Shown piece by piece: positions 44,045-52,245 of a stretch of DNA of 64,000 nt. The notes under the pieces are model-generated. The model had not been told where the DNA came from, ran no database searches, and worked only from the letters and a program-made list of their open reading frames with translations. A program made the position numbers and the translations under genes. Source of the DNA: CADEEN01 sp963706685. GTDB lineage: Bacteria; Pseudomonadota; Gammaproteobacteria; Burkholderiales; Burkholderiaceae_C. The stretch's first letter is position 1, and each line of letters opens with the position of its first letter. Location of the stretch: positions 1-64,000 of the forward strand of contig CAVPMY010000013.1 in assembly GCA_963706685.1 (NCBI GenBank), in the 5' to 3' direction.

Positions 44045-44728
44045 ATGTATGAATTGGGCGTGGTCTATCGCAACATCCAGCGCACCGACGCGCAAGTCGC
44101 CGACAAGCTGGCCGCCTTCGGTGCGTCCACCGTGCACGAGGCGCTGGGCCGTGTCGGTTTGATGAAGACCTACATGCGGCCCATCTACCCCGGTGCACAG
44201 GTCTCGGGCACGGCGGTCACGGTGCTGCTGCAGCCCGGCGACAACTGGATGCTGCATGTCGCGGCCGAGCAGATCAAGCCGGGCGACATCGTCGTCGCTG
44301 CTCTCACCACCGACAACACCGACGGCTTCTTCGGCGACCTGCTGGCCACGTCGTTCCAGGCCCGCGGCGCGCGCGGCCTGGTCATCGACGGCGGCTGCCG
44401 CGATGTCAAGACGTTGACCGAGATGGGCTTTCCGGTGTGGAGCCGCGCCATCAGTTCCAAGGGCACCGTCAAGGCCACCTTGGGCTCGGTGAACATCCCG
44501 GTGGTCTGTGCCGGCGCGCTGGTGACGCCGGGCGACGTGATCGTCGCCGACGACGACGGCGTGGTCTGCGTGCCGCGCTCCATGGCGGCAGCGACGCTCG
44601 ATGCCGCCACCAAGCGCGAGGCCAACGAGGGCGAGAAGCGCGCCAAGCTGGCCAGTGGCGTGCTCGGCCTGGACATGTACAAGATGCGCGAGCCGCTGGC
44701 ACAGGCGGGCTTGCGCTACATCGACTGA
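44045..44728 (+). CDS. ligK: 4-carboxy-4-hydroxy-2-oxoadipate aldolase / oxaloacetate decarboxylase (LigK, RraA family)
   Basis: The 227-residue protein is of the RraA/HMG aldolase fold, with PGAQVSGTAVTVLL, GDIVVAALTTDN, GFFGDLLATSFQARGARGLVIDGGCRDV (near 94-121) and the metal-binding GDVIVADDDGVVCVP. It splits 4-carboxy-4-hydroxy-2-oxoadipate into pyruvate and oxaloacetate, the last step of the meta-cleavage route. It lies directly after ligJ and before the DUF1932 gene (4-base gap). Confidence 0.93.
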   Translation: MYELGVVYRNIQRTDAQVADKLAAFGASTVHEALGRVGLMKTYMRPIYPGAQVSGTAVTVLLQPGDNWMLHVAAEQIKPGDIVVAALTTDNTDGFFGDLLATSFQARGARGLVIDGGCRDVKTLTEMGFPVWSRAISSKGTVKATLGSVNIPVVCAGALVTPGDVIVADDDGVVCVPRSMAAATLDAATKREANEGEKRAKLASGVLGLDMYKMREPLAQAGLRYID

Positions 44729-44732
44729 GGCC

Positions 44733-45630
44733 ATGAACATCGCCCTCATCGGCTACGGCGAAGTCGGCCGCATCCTGGCCGAAGACCTGCGCGCGCAAGG
44801 CGTCGCCGTCAGCGCCTACGACATCAAGCTCGACAGCGAGCACGGCCAGCCGTTGCGCGAACATGCCGCCGCACTCGACGTCGTGCTCGCCGCATCGGCG
44901 CCGAGCGCGGTCCATGGCGTGGACCTCGTGATCTCCGCGGTCACCGCGAGCCAGGCGGTTGCAGTGGCCGAGGCGGTGGCGCCGGGCATGAAGCGCGGCG
45001 CCTATTTCCTTGACCTCAACTCGGCGTCGCCCGGCGCAAAGATGCACGCCGGCGAGATCGTCAATGCCAGCGCTGGGCGCTATGTCGAGGGCGCGGTGAT
45101 GACCTCCGTGCCACCGTACCGCATCAAGGTGCCCTTGCTGCTCGGCGGACCCGACGCCGCCGCGTTGTTGCCTCGTCTCATCGACCTCGGCTTTGCGCCC
45201 AAGATCGCCAGCGACGCGCTCGGCGTGGCCAGCGCCACCAAGATGTGCCGCAGCGTGATGATCAAGGGCCTCGAGGCGATGGTCATCGAAAGCCTGACGA
45301 CGGCGCGCCACTATGGCGTCGAGGACGCGGTGATCACGTCGTTGCAGGAAACCTTCCCCGGCATCGATTGGGAAAAGCAGGCAGCGTACTTTTTCCAGCG
45401 TGTCATCGAACATGGTCGACGGCGCAGCGAAGAGGTTCGTGAGGTGGCCGTCACCGTCGCAGGACGCCGGCCTGACCCCGTGGAGCGCCGCGGGCACCGC
45501 CGAGCGCCAGGCCTGGGTGGCCGACCTGGCCGATGTCGGCGTGTTCGGTGACAAAGGCGCCGCGGGTTTTGCGCGCAGCGCCGACTGGCGGATCGAGGCC
45601 GATCGCATTCTGCACAGGATCAAACAATGA
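44733..45630 (+). CDS. NAD(P)-dependent oxidoreductase with DUF1932 domain, one frameshift
   Basis: The protein of about 297 residues starts MNIALIGYGEVGRILAEDL, a Rossmann fold of the 3-hydroxyisobutyrate / 6-phosphogluconate dehydrogenase group. The DUF1932 C-terminal part follows (KMCRSVMIKGLEAMVIE, TFPGIDWEKQAAYFFQRV). The frame breaks near 45470 and continues QDAGLTPWSAAGTAERQAWV to the stop at 45630. Relatives are common in protocatechuate meta-cleavage operons, but their substrate is not settled. It overlaps ligI by ATGA. Confidence 0.8.
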
Positions 45631-46540
45631 GCTTCGACAAGACCCCAGGTTGGCTTGACTGGTACGCCGGCCCCAGCAAACCCAAATTCAAGCTGCCGCC
45701 GGGCAGCGTCGATGCGCATTGCCATGTCTTCGGCCCCGGCGACGAGTTCCCGTTTGCGTCCGAGCGCAAATACACGCCATGCGATGCCTCTAAGCGGCAG
45801 CTGTTCGCGCTGCGCAACCATCTCGGTTTCGCACGCAACGTCATCGTGCAAGCCACCTGCCACGGCGCCGACAACCGCGCGATGGCCGATGCCTGCCGCG
45901 CCGCCAACGGCAGCGCACGCGGCGTGGCCACGGTCAAGCGCAGCATCAGCGATCGCGAGTTGCAGGAGTTGCACGACAGCGGCGTGCGCGGTGTGCGCTT
46001 CAATTTCGTCAAGCGCCTGGTCGATTTCACGCCGAAGGACGAACTGCTGGAGATCGCGGGCGCATCAATGCGCTCGGCTGGCATGTCGTCATCTACTTCG
46101 AGGCGGTAGATTTGCCCGAGCTGTGGGACTTCTTCACCACGTTGCCGACGACGGTCGTCGTCGACCACATGGGCCGCCCGGACGTCAGCCAGCCGATCGA
46201 CGGACCCGAGTTCTCGCTGTTCCTGAAATTCATGCACGAGCATCCGAACGTGTGGAGCAAGGTCAGCTGCCCCGAGCGCCTGTCGGTGGCTGGCCCGCCG
46301 GCTTTGAACGGCGAGCGCTCGGCCTACCGCGACGTGGTGCCGTTCGCGCGCCGCGTCGTCGAAGCGTTTCCCGACCGCGTGCTCTGGGGCACCGATTGGC
46401 CGCACCCCAACCTGAAGAACCACATGCCCGACGACGGGCTGCTGGTCGATTTCATCCCGCACATCGCCGTGACGCCGGAGCTGCAGGAAAAGCTGCTCGT
46501 CGCCAACCCGATGCGACTGTACTGGCCGGAGGAAACCTGA
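45627..46540 (+). CDS. ligI: 2-pyrone-4,6-dicarboxylate lactonase LigI, one frameshift
   Basis: Two frames join into an amidohydrolase of about 304 residues. The first shows SVDAHCHVFGPGDEFPF (HxH metal site, near 29) and ends ELLEIAG; the shift is at about 46055. The second continues GRINALGWHVVIYFEAVDLP with VVVDHMGRPD, SKVSCPERLS and LWGTDWPHPN, which carries the catalytic Asp. The enzyme opens 2-pyrone-4,6-dicarboxylate to 4-oxalomesaconate. The stop shares its A with the start of ligA (TGATG). The shift is probably a sequencing error, since both halves are well conserved. Confidence 0.88.
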
Positions 46541-46974
46541 TGCCGCTCGACAAACCGTACCTCGACATTCCCGGCACGACGATCTTCGACGCCGAGCAAT
46601 CGCGCAAAGGCTATTGGCTGAATCAGTTCTGCATGAGCCTGATGAAGGCCGACAACCGTGCACGCTTCAAGGCCGACGAGCGGGCCTATCTCGACGAGTG
46701 GCCGATGACCGAGGAGCAGAAGCAGGGCGTGCTGACGCGCGACCTCAATCGCTGCATCGCCGCCGGCGGCAACATCTATTTCTTGGCCAAGATCGGCGCC
46801 ACCGACGGCAAGAGCTTCCAGCAGATGGCCGGCTCGATGACCGGCATGAGCGAAGAGGAATACCGCGACATGATGATCAACGGCGGCCGCTCGGCCGAGG
46901 GCAACCGCCGTCTCGGCGAGGACGGCGACGCACAAGCGCATCGGCAGCCGCAGGGTGCGGCGGGGAGGAAATGA
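46540..46974 (+). CDS. ligA: Protocatechuate 4,5-dioxygenase alpha subunit
   Basis: The 144-residue subunit shows PYLDIPGTTIFDAEQSRKGY, NQFCMSLMKADNRARFK and NIYFLAKIGATDGKSFQQ, all typical of LigA, which caps the active site of the catalytic beta subunit. GGAGGAAACC precedes the start. The stop overlaps the first possible ligB ATG. With LigB it cleaves the ring of protocatechuate next to one hydroxyl, giving 4-carboxy-2-hydroxymuconate-6-semialdehyde. Confidence 0.95.
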   Translation: MPLDKPYLDIPGTTIFDAEQSRKGYWLNQFCMSLMKADNRARFKADERAYLDEWPMTEEQKQGVLTRDLNRCIAAGGNIYFLAKIGATDGKSFQQMAGSMTGMSEEEYRDMMINGGRSAEGNRRLGEDGDAQAHRQPQGAAGRK

Positions 46975-46976
46975 CG

Positions 46977-47819
46977 ATGGCCAAGATCACCGCCTCCGTC
47001 TACACCTCGCACGTGCCCGCCATCGGCGCTGCGCTCGATCTCGGCAAGAGCGAGGAGCCTTACTGGAAGAAGGTCTTCGACGGCTACACGTTGTCCAAGC
47101 AATGGATGAAGGACAACAAGCCCGACGTCGTTTTCCTGGTCTACAACGACCACGCCAATGCCTTCAGCCTCGAGCTGATCCCGACCTTCGCCATCGGTTG
47201 CGCAGCAGACTTCGAGATCGCCGACGAGGGCTGGGGCCCGCGTCCGGTGCCCAAGGTGATCGGGCATCCCGACCTGGCCTCGCACATCGCACAGAGCGTG
47301 ATTCAGGACGATTTCGACCTGACGATCGTCAACAAGATGGCAGTCGACCATGGCCTGACCGTGCCGCTGAGCTTGATGTGCGGCCAACCGAAAGCGTGGC
47401 CGTGCCCGGTGATCCCCTTCGCCGTCAACGTCGTCCAGTACCCTGTGCCCTCGGGACAGCGCTGCTTCAACCTCGGCCGCGCCATCCGCAAGGCGGTCGA
47501 AAGCTACGACGCGCCGCTGAACGTGCACATCTGGGGAACCGGCGGCATGAGCCATCAGTTGCAGGGTCCGCGCGCCGGGCTGATCAACGCCGACTGGGAC
47601 AACCGCTTCCTCGACCGCCTGATCGCCGAGCCCGAGGAACTGTCGAAGATGCCGCACATCGACTACGTGCGCGAGGCCGGAAGCGAAGGCATCGAACTCG
47701 TGATGTGGTTGATCGCGCGCGGGGCGATGAGCGACAACCCGCCTGGCGTCAAGCATCGTTTCTTCCACGTGCCGGCGAGCAACACGGCCGTCGGCCATCT
47801 GATTCTGGAGAACACATGA
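46977..47819 (+). CDS. ligB: Protocatechuate 4,5-dioxygenase beta (catalytic) subunit
   Basis: The 280-residue class III extradiol dioxygenase has the Fe(II) ligands expected of LigB: His in ASVYTSHVPAIG (near 12), the NDHANAF motif (near 58) and a later Glu in the region near 240; LMCGQPKAWPCPVIPFAVNV and WGTGGMSHQLQGPR are also typical. I chose ATG 46977, not 46971, because GGAGGAA is too close to the latter. It forms an alpha2-beta2 enzyme with LigA. The stop overlaps the ligC start. Confidence 0.95.
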   Translation: MAKITASVYTSHVPAIGAALDLGKSEEPYWKKVFDGYTLSKQWMKDNKPDVVFLVYNDHANAFSLELIPTFAIGCAADFEIADEGWGPRPVPKVIGHPDLASHIAQSVIQDDFDLTIVNKMAVDHGLTVPLSLMCGQPKAWPCPVIPFAVNVVQYPVPSGQRCFNLGRAIRKAVESYDAPLNVHIWGTGGMSHQLQGPRAGLINADWDNRFLDRLIAEPEELSKMPHIDYVREAGSEGIELVMWLIARGAMSDNPPGVKHRFFHVPASNTAVGHLILENT

Positions 47820-48769
47820 CGATTCACGTCGCGCTCGCCGGTGCCGGCGCCTTCGGCATCAAGCATCTCGACGCCATCAAGCTGATCGATGGCGTCAAGG
47901 TCGTGTCGATCGTCAGCCGCGAGCTGTCCAAGACGCAGGAAGTGGCCGACAAGTACGGCATCGCGCATGTCACCACCGATCTGGCCGACAGCCTGAAGAT
48001 CAAGGAGGTCGACGCCGTCATCCTGTGCACGCCGACGCAGATGCACGCCGCGCAGACACTGGCCTGTCTCGAGGCCGGCAAGCATGTGCAGGTCGAGATT
48101 CCGCTGTGCGACAAGCTCGCCGACGGCGAGGCGGTGGTGCAGCGCGCCGAACAAAGCGGCAAGGTCGCGATGTGCGGCCACACGCGGCGCTTCAACCCGA
48201 GCCACCAGTGGCTGCACCGGCGCATCGACAAAGGCGAGTTCAGCATCCAGCAGATGGACGTGCAGACCTATTTCTTCCGCCGCACCAACATGAACGCGCT
48301 CGGCCAGGCCCGCAGCTGGACCGACCACCTGCTCTGGCATCACGCCGCACACACGGTGGACCTGTTCGCGTACCAATGCGGCAGCCCGATCGTCAAGGCC
48401 AACGCGGTGCAGGGCCCGATTCACTCCAGCCTGGGCATCGCGATGGACATGAGCATCCAGTTGAAAGCGGCCAACGGCGCGATCTGCACGCTGTCGCTGA
48501 GCTTCAACAACGACGGCCCGCTGGGAACGTTTTTTCGCTACATCGGCGACAGCGGCACCTACATCGCGCGCTACGACGACCTGTTCAACGGCAAGGACGA
48601 AAAGATCGACGTCAGCAAGGTCGCGGTATCGATGAATGGCATCGAACTGCAGGACCGCGAGTTTTTCGCTGCGATCATGGAGGGGCGCGAACCCAATGCC
48701 AGCGTGGCGCAGGTGTTGCCGTGCTACCAAGTCCTGCACGGACTCGAAGAACAGCTCAACAGACCCTAG
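47816..48769 (+). CDS. ligC: 4-carboxy-2-hydroxymuconate-6-semialdehyde dehydrogenase LigC
   Basis: The 317-residue Gfo/Idh/MocA-family enzyme has an N-terminal Rossmann fold (IHVALAGAGAFGIKHLDAI). The family motif HVQVEIPLCDKLADGEA and a C-terminal substrate domain follow (CGHTRRFNPSHQW, HHAAHTVDLFAYQCG). It oxidises the hemiacetal of the ring-cleavage product with NADP+ to 2-pyrone-4,6-dicarboxylate. Length matches known LigC (about 315). It is the last gene of the operon; its TAG overlaps the TAG of the convergent van remnant on the other strand. Confidence 0.95.
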   Translation: MTIHVALAGAGAFGIKHLDAIKLIDGVKVVSIVSRELSKTQEVADKYGIAHVTTDLADSLKIKEVDAVILCTPTQMHAAQTLACLEAGKHVQVEIPLCDKLADGEAVVQRAEQSGKVAMCGHTRRFNPSHQWLHRRIDKGEFSIQQMDVQTYFFRRTNMNALGQARSWTDHLLWHHAAHTVDLFAYQCGSPIVKANAVQGPIHSSLGIAMDMSIQLKAANGAICTLSLSFNNDGPLGTFFRYIGDSGTYIARYDDLFNGKDEKIDVSKVAVSMNGIELQDREFFAAIMEGREPNASVAQVLPCYQVLHGLEEQLNRP

Positions 48770-49272
48770 AGATCCAGCACCAGCCGCGCCGACTTCGAGC
48801 GCGAGCAGCAGGGCGTGAACTGGTCGTTGGCGGCCGGCTCCTCGGGCGTCAGGTAGACGTCGCGGTGATCGGGATCGCCCTCGAGCACGCGCGTCAGGCA
48901 GGTGCCGCAGACGTCCTGTTCGCAGGACGCCATGACCTCGACGCCGGCCGCGGCCAGCGCCTGCGACCGGCTGGTCCTGGCAGGTCATGGCTGCGCAAGG
49001 CCATGCGCCAGAACGGCGGCGCGGTGATGTTGTTCATGAAACGCTGGATCACGACCTCGTCGCCTTCGACCTTGGTTGCCGGCGCCGCCTCGTCGATCTC
49101 CTTCTGGCCAATGCCGCCGGCGTGCACGTAGGTCTCGTGCGTCAGGTCCATCAGGTTGTCGATCATCAGGCGGTAGTCGCACTGCACGTGGTGCAGGCCG
49201 CCGCCGTAGGCCCACGCCGGGTGGTCGGCCCATTCGGGCGTGTGGACCTTGGCCGGATCGAGTGGCGGAAGT
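48766..49272 (-). pseudogene. Fusion remnant of a vanillate-demethylase-type pair (vanA middle joined to vanB end)
   Basis: From about 49272 the minus strand reads PPLDPAKVHTPEWADHPAWAY and QCDYRLMIDNLMDLTHETYV to APPFWRMALRSHDLP, the mid-part of a Rieske oxygenase of the VanA type. Near 48970-48985 it passes directly into SQALAAAGVEVMASCEQDVCGTC and QFTPCCSRSKSARLVLDL with a stop at 48766, the C-terminal 2Fe-2S ferredoxin domain of a VanB-type reductase. The N-terminal Rieske domain, the rest of the oxygenase and most of the reductase are missing. The pair would demethylate vanillate to protocatechuate; here it is not functional. Confidence 0.82.
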
Positions 49273-49329
49273 CCCCTTCAGAAAAACGTGGCACCATCGA
49301 GCGATGATGACCCGAGGCCACGATGGAAG

Positions 49330-50181
49330 ATGACGATCACCGGCACCACACGCGTGTTCATGATCGTCGGCGATCCGGTGGCGCAGGTGCGCGCGCCCGA
49401 GGTCTACAACCATCTGTTCGGCAAGCATGGCATCGATGCCGTGCTGGTGCCGGTGAAGCTGCCGGCGGCGGCCTTGCCCGGCTTTCTGCAGCATGGCCTG
49501 ACAGGTGAAAATTTCGGCGGCTTCTGGGCCACGATCCCGCACAAGGCGGCGCTGTTCGAACTGCTGCAGCCCACCGATCCGGTGGCGGTGGTGGCCGGCG
49601 CGGTCAACGCCGTCAGGCGTCACGCCGATGGCCGGCTGGAAGCGGCGCTGTTCGATGGCATCGGCTTCGTCAAGGGGCTCGACCATTTCGGCATCGACGT
49701 CAAGGGCCGCCGCGTGCTGGTCGTTGGCGCCGGTGGCGGTGGCCGGGCCGTGGCTGCGGCCATCGCGCAGCGCCGGCCGGCGCTGCTGGCCATCCACAAC
49801 CGCACGCGCGACAAGGCGCAGGCGCTGGTGCAGCGGCTGGCGCCGATCTGCGGCAACGGCGCAGTGGTGGCCGATGGCAACGACCCGGCGGGCTTCGACG
49901 TCGTCGTCAACTGCACCTCGCAGGGCCTAAAGGCCGAAGACCCGCTGCCTTTCGACCCGGCGCGCGTTGACGACGGCGCCGCGGTGGTGGACATCATCAT
50001 GAGCAAACAACCCACGCCACTGCTGCGCGAGTGCCGCGCGCGCGGCCTGAAGGCCGAGGCCGGCTTCGAGATGCTGGTGCAGCAGGTTCCCGAGTACCTG
50101 CGATTCTTCGGCTTCGACGAACTGTCCCAGCGCCTGCAGTCCGACCTGGGCGAAGTGCGATCGCTGCTCTACCCAAAATAG
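49330..50181 (+). CDS. Shikimate dehydrogenase-like protein (second AroE paralogue)
   Basis: The 283-residue protein has the AroE fold: VGDPVAQVRAPEVYN near the N terminus, catalytic Lys in ATIPHKAALFE (near 72), Asp in FDGIGFVKGL (near 110), and Rossmann loop VVGAGGGGRAVAAA. The substrate-site Ser pair of true AroE (SxS) is replaced by VRAP, so the substrate may differ from shikimate. It is followed 10 bases later by an amidohydrolase gene and belongs to the catabolic region. Confidence 0.87.
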   Translation: MTITGTTRVFMIVGDPVAQVRAPEVYNHLFGKHGIDAVLVPVKLPAAALPGFLQHGLTGENFGGFWATIPHKAALFELLQPTDPVAVVAGAVNAVRRHADGRLEAALFDGIGFVKGLDHFGIDVKGRRVLVVGAGGGGRAVAAAIAQRRPALLAIHNRTRDKAQALVQRLAPICGNGAVVADGNDPAGFDVVVNCTSQGLKAEDPLPFDPARVDDGAAVVDIIMSKQPTPLLRECRARGLKAEAGFEMLVQQVPEYLRFFGFDELSQRLQSDLGEVRSLLYPK

Positions 50182-50191
50182 GCCGCACCGC

Positions 50192-51016
50192 ATGAGCGTC
50201 TACGACGAACCGAAGATCGACACGCATTGCCACGTGCTCGATCCGGTGCGCTTTCCGTATGCGCCCGATGTGGCCTACCGGCCTGACGGCCCCGAGATCG
50301 CGCAGCTCGAACAGTACCTGCAGGTGATGGACGCGTACGGCATTGCCCACGCCTTGTTCGTCGGCCCGAATTCGGGCTATGGCCTGGACAACCGCTGCCT
50401 GCTCGACACCATCGCACGCGGCCAGGGACGCTTCAAGGGCATCGCTGTCGTGCGCAACGACATCGGTCGCGACGATCTGCTCGGGCTGCGCGATGCAGGC
50501 GTGATCGGCGTGGCCATCAACGCCACCGTACTCGGAGTCGAACATTGCCTGCACGCCGAGGCGCTGTTGCACGTGCTGGCCGATCTCGACATGCTGCTGT
50601 CGCTGCAGGTCGAGCACGAACAGCTCGTCGAACTTCGCCCACTGGTCGAGCGCAGCGGCGTGCGCACGCTGATCGACCATTGCGGCCGCCCGGCCGCCGG
50701 TGGTGGCGTCGATCAACCCGGTTTCCAGGCCTTGCTGGCGATGGCGCGCAATGGCCGCACGGCCGTCAAGCTGTCGGGCTACCAGAAGTTCTCGACGCAA
50801 GCGCCGCCCTACGACGACACGCGAGCCTTCATCGACGCCCTGATCGACGCCTTCACGCTCGATGCCTGCCTTTGGGCCTCGGACTGGCCCTTCCTCAGGG
50901 CGCCTACGCGGCTCGACGTCGGGCCGCTGCTGCGTCAGGTCGAGCGCCTGTTGCCGGCGGCGGCCGACCGTCGCAAGCTTTTCTGGGAGACCCCACGGCG
51001 TTGGTTGGGGTTTTGA
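50192..51016 (+). CDS. LigI-like amidohydrolase
   Basis: The 274-residue protein shows KIDTHCHVLDPVRFPY (HxH metal site, near 12), RTLIDHCGRP (near 160), AVKLSGYQKF and LWASDWPFLR (near 232) with the catalytic Asp. It resembles 2-pyrone-4,6-dicarboxylate lactonase but is not ligI, which lies at 45627; it may open another lactone. It follows the second AroE paralogue and is 21 bases before the nitronate monooxygenase gene, so the three are probably one transcript. Confidence 0.87.
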   Translation: MSVYDEPKIDTHCHVLDPVRFPYAPDVAYRPDGPEIAQLEQYLQVMDAYGIAHALFVGPNSGYGLDNRCLLDTIARGQGRFKGIAVVRNDIGRDDLLGLRDAGVIGVAINATVLGVEHCLHAEALLHVLADLDMLLSLQVEHEQLVELRPLVERSGVRTLIDHCGRPAAGGGVDQPGFQALLAMARNGRTAVKLSGYQKFSTQAPPYDDTRAFIDALIDAFTLDACLWASDWPFLRAPTRLDVGPLLRQVERLLPAAADRRKLFWETPRRWLGF

Positions 51017-51037
51017 CGCGGCTACGATCGGATTGCG

Positions 51038-52084
51038 ATGACAAGGCTGCAAACATGGCTCGGCACCGAGCTGCCGATCATCCAGGCGCCGATGGCCGGC
51101 GTGCAGGGCAGTGCACTGGCCATCGCGGTCAGCAACGCCGGCGCACTCGGCTCGCTGCCTTGCGCGATGCTGAGTCATGATGCGTTGCGCATTGAACTGT
51201 CGGCACTGAGTGCGGCGACGAGCCGGCCGTACAACGTCAACTTCTTCTGCCATACGCCGCCGGTGGCCGATGGCGCGCGCGAAGCGGCCTGGCGCGAGGC
51301 GCTGGCGCCGTACGCACGCGAACTCGGCGTCGATCTGTCCAAAGTGCCCGCAGGCGCCGGGCGCATGCCCTTCAGCGCCGACGCGGCAGAGTTGCTCGAG
51401 GCGTTCCGCCCACGCGTCGTCAGCTTTCATTTCGGCCTGCCCGAACCCGCGCTGCTGGCACGCGTCAAGGATGGGGGCGCCAAAGTGCTGTCGTCGGCAA
51501 CCACGGTCGACGAAGCGCGCTGGCTCGAGGACCATGGTGTCGATGCCGTGATCGCGCAAGGACTCGAGGCCGGCGGTCATCGCGGCCACTTTCTCTCGCC
51601 CGACCTGACGCGGCAGCAAGGTACGTTCACGCTGCTGCCGCAGATCGTGCGTGCCGTGCGTTGCCCCGTCATCGCCGCCGGCGGCATTGCCGACGCCAGG
51701 GGCGTCGCGGCAGCGCTGTCGCTGGGTGCCGCGGCGGTGCAGGTCGGCACCGCCTACTTGCTGTGCCCTGAGACCACCACCTCGGCGCTGCACCGTGCGG
51801 CACTGCAAGGCGCCAACGCACGCCACACTGCATTGACCAACCTGTTCACCGGTCGCCCGGCGCGCGGCATCGTCAATCGCGTGATGCGCGAACTCGGCCC
51901 GATGAGCGACATCGCGCCCGCCTTTCCGCTGGCCACGGCTGCCTTGGCGCCGCTGCGCGCTGCCGCGGAGGCGCAGGGCCACAGCGACTTTTCGCCGTTG
52001 TGGGCGGGTCAGAACACGAGCGGCTGCCACGCCGTGCCGGCCGCTCAGCTCACGCGTGCCTTGGCCGGCTTGGGCGCGTTGTAG
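51038..52084 (+). CDS. Nitronate monooxygenase-family flavoenzyme
   Basis: The 348-residue FMN protein has ELPIIQAPMAGVQGSALAIAVSNAG at the start, PYNVNFFCHTPP, DAVIAQGLEAGGHRG (near 170-185) and PVIAAGGIADARGVAAALSLGAAAVQVGTAYL, which bind FMN. These are the landmarks of the 2-nitropropane dioxygenase/nitronate monooxygenase family, class I. Nitronate detoxification is the known activity, but the family also includes other flavin oxidoreductases; the catabolic setting gives no hint. Confidence 0.9.
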   Translation: MTRLQTWLGTELPIIQAPMAGVQGSALAIAVSNAGALGSLPCAMLSHDALRIELSALSAATSRPYNVNFFCHTPPVADGAREAAWREALAPYARELGVDLSKVPAGAGRMPFSADAAELLEAFRPRVVSFHFGLPEPALLARVKDGGAKVLSSATTVDEARWLEDHGVDAVIAQGLEAGGHRGHFLSPDLTRQQGTFTLLPQIVRAVRCPVIAAGGIADARGVAAALSLGAAAVQVGTAYLLCPETTTSALHRAALQGANARHTALTNLFTGRPARGIVNRVMRELGPMSDIAPAFPLATAALAPLRAAAEAQGHSDFSPLWAGQNTSGCHAVPAAQLTRALAGLGAL

Positions 52085-52245
52085 CGGCACCCGCGTGGTG
52101 GTGCGACCAGTGCGACCGCTGCGGTCGTGTGGGCTCAGCATGAGCCATGTCAAACGCCGCGAGCGGGACTGCGCACAGAATGGACAAGGCGACCCGGGTT
52201 TGCTGGCGCAAGCCCAGGCGTGGGTTCCTTGAATGAAAGGCAATC

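Noticed and set aside
52107..52126. GC-rich hairpin CGACCG/CGGTCG after the nitronate monooxygenase gene
   Set aside because: It has a very short loop and no T run on either strand, so it does not qualify as an intrinsic terminator.
49997..52243. Long minus-strand frame of 748 codons
   Set aside because: It is the complement of the AroE paralogue, the amidohydrolase and the nitronate monooxygenase genes.
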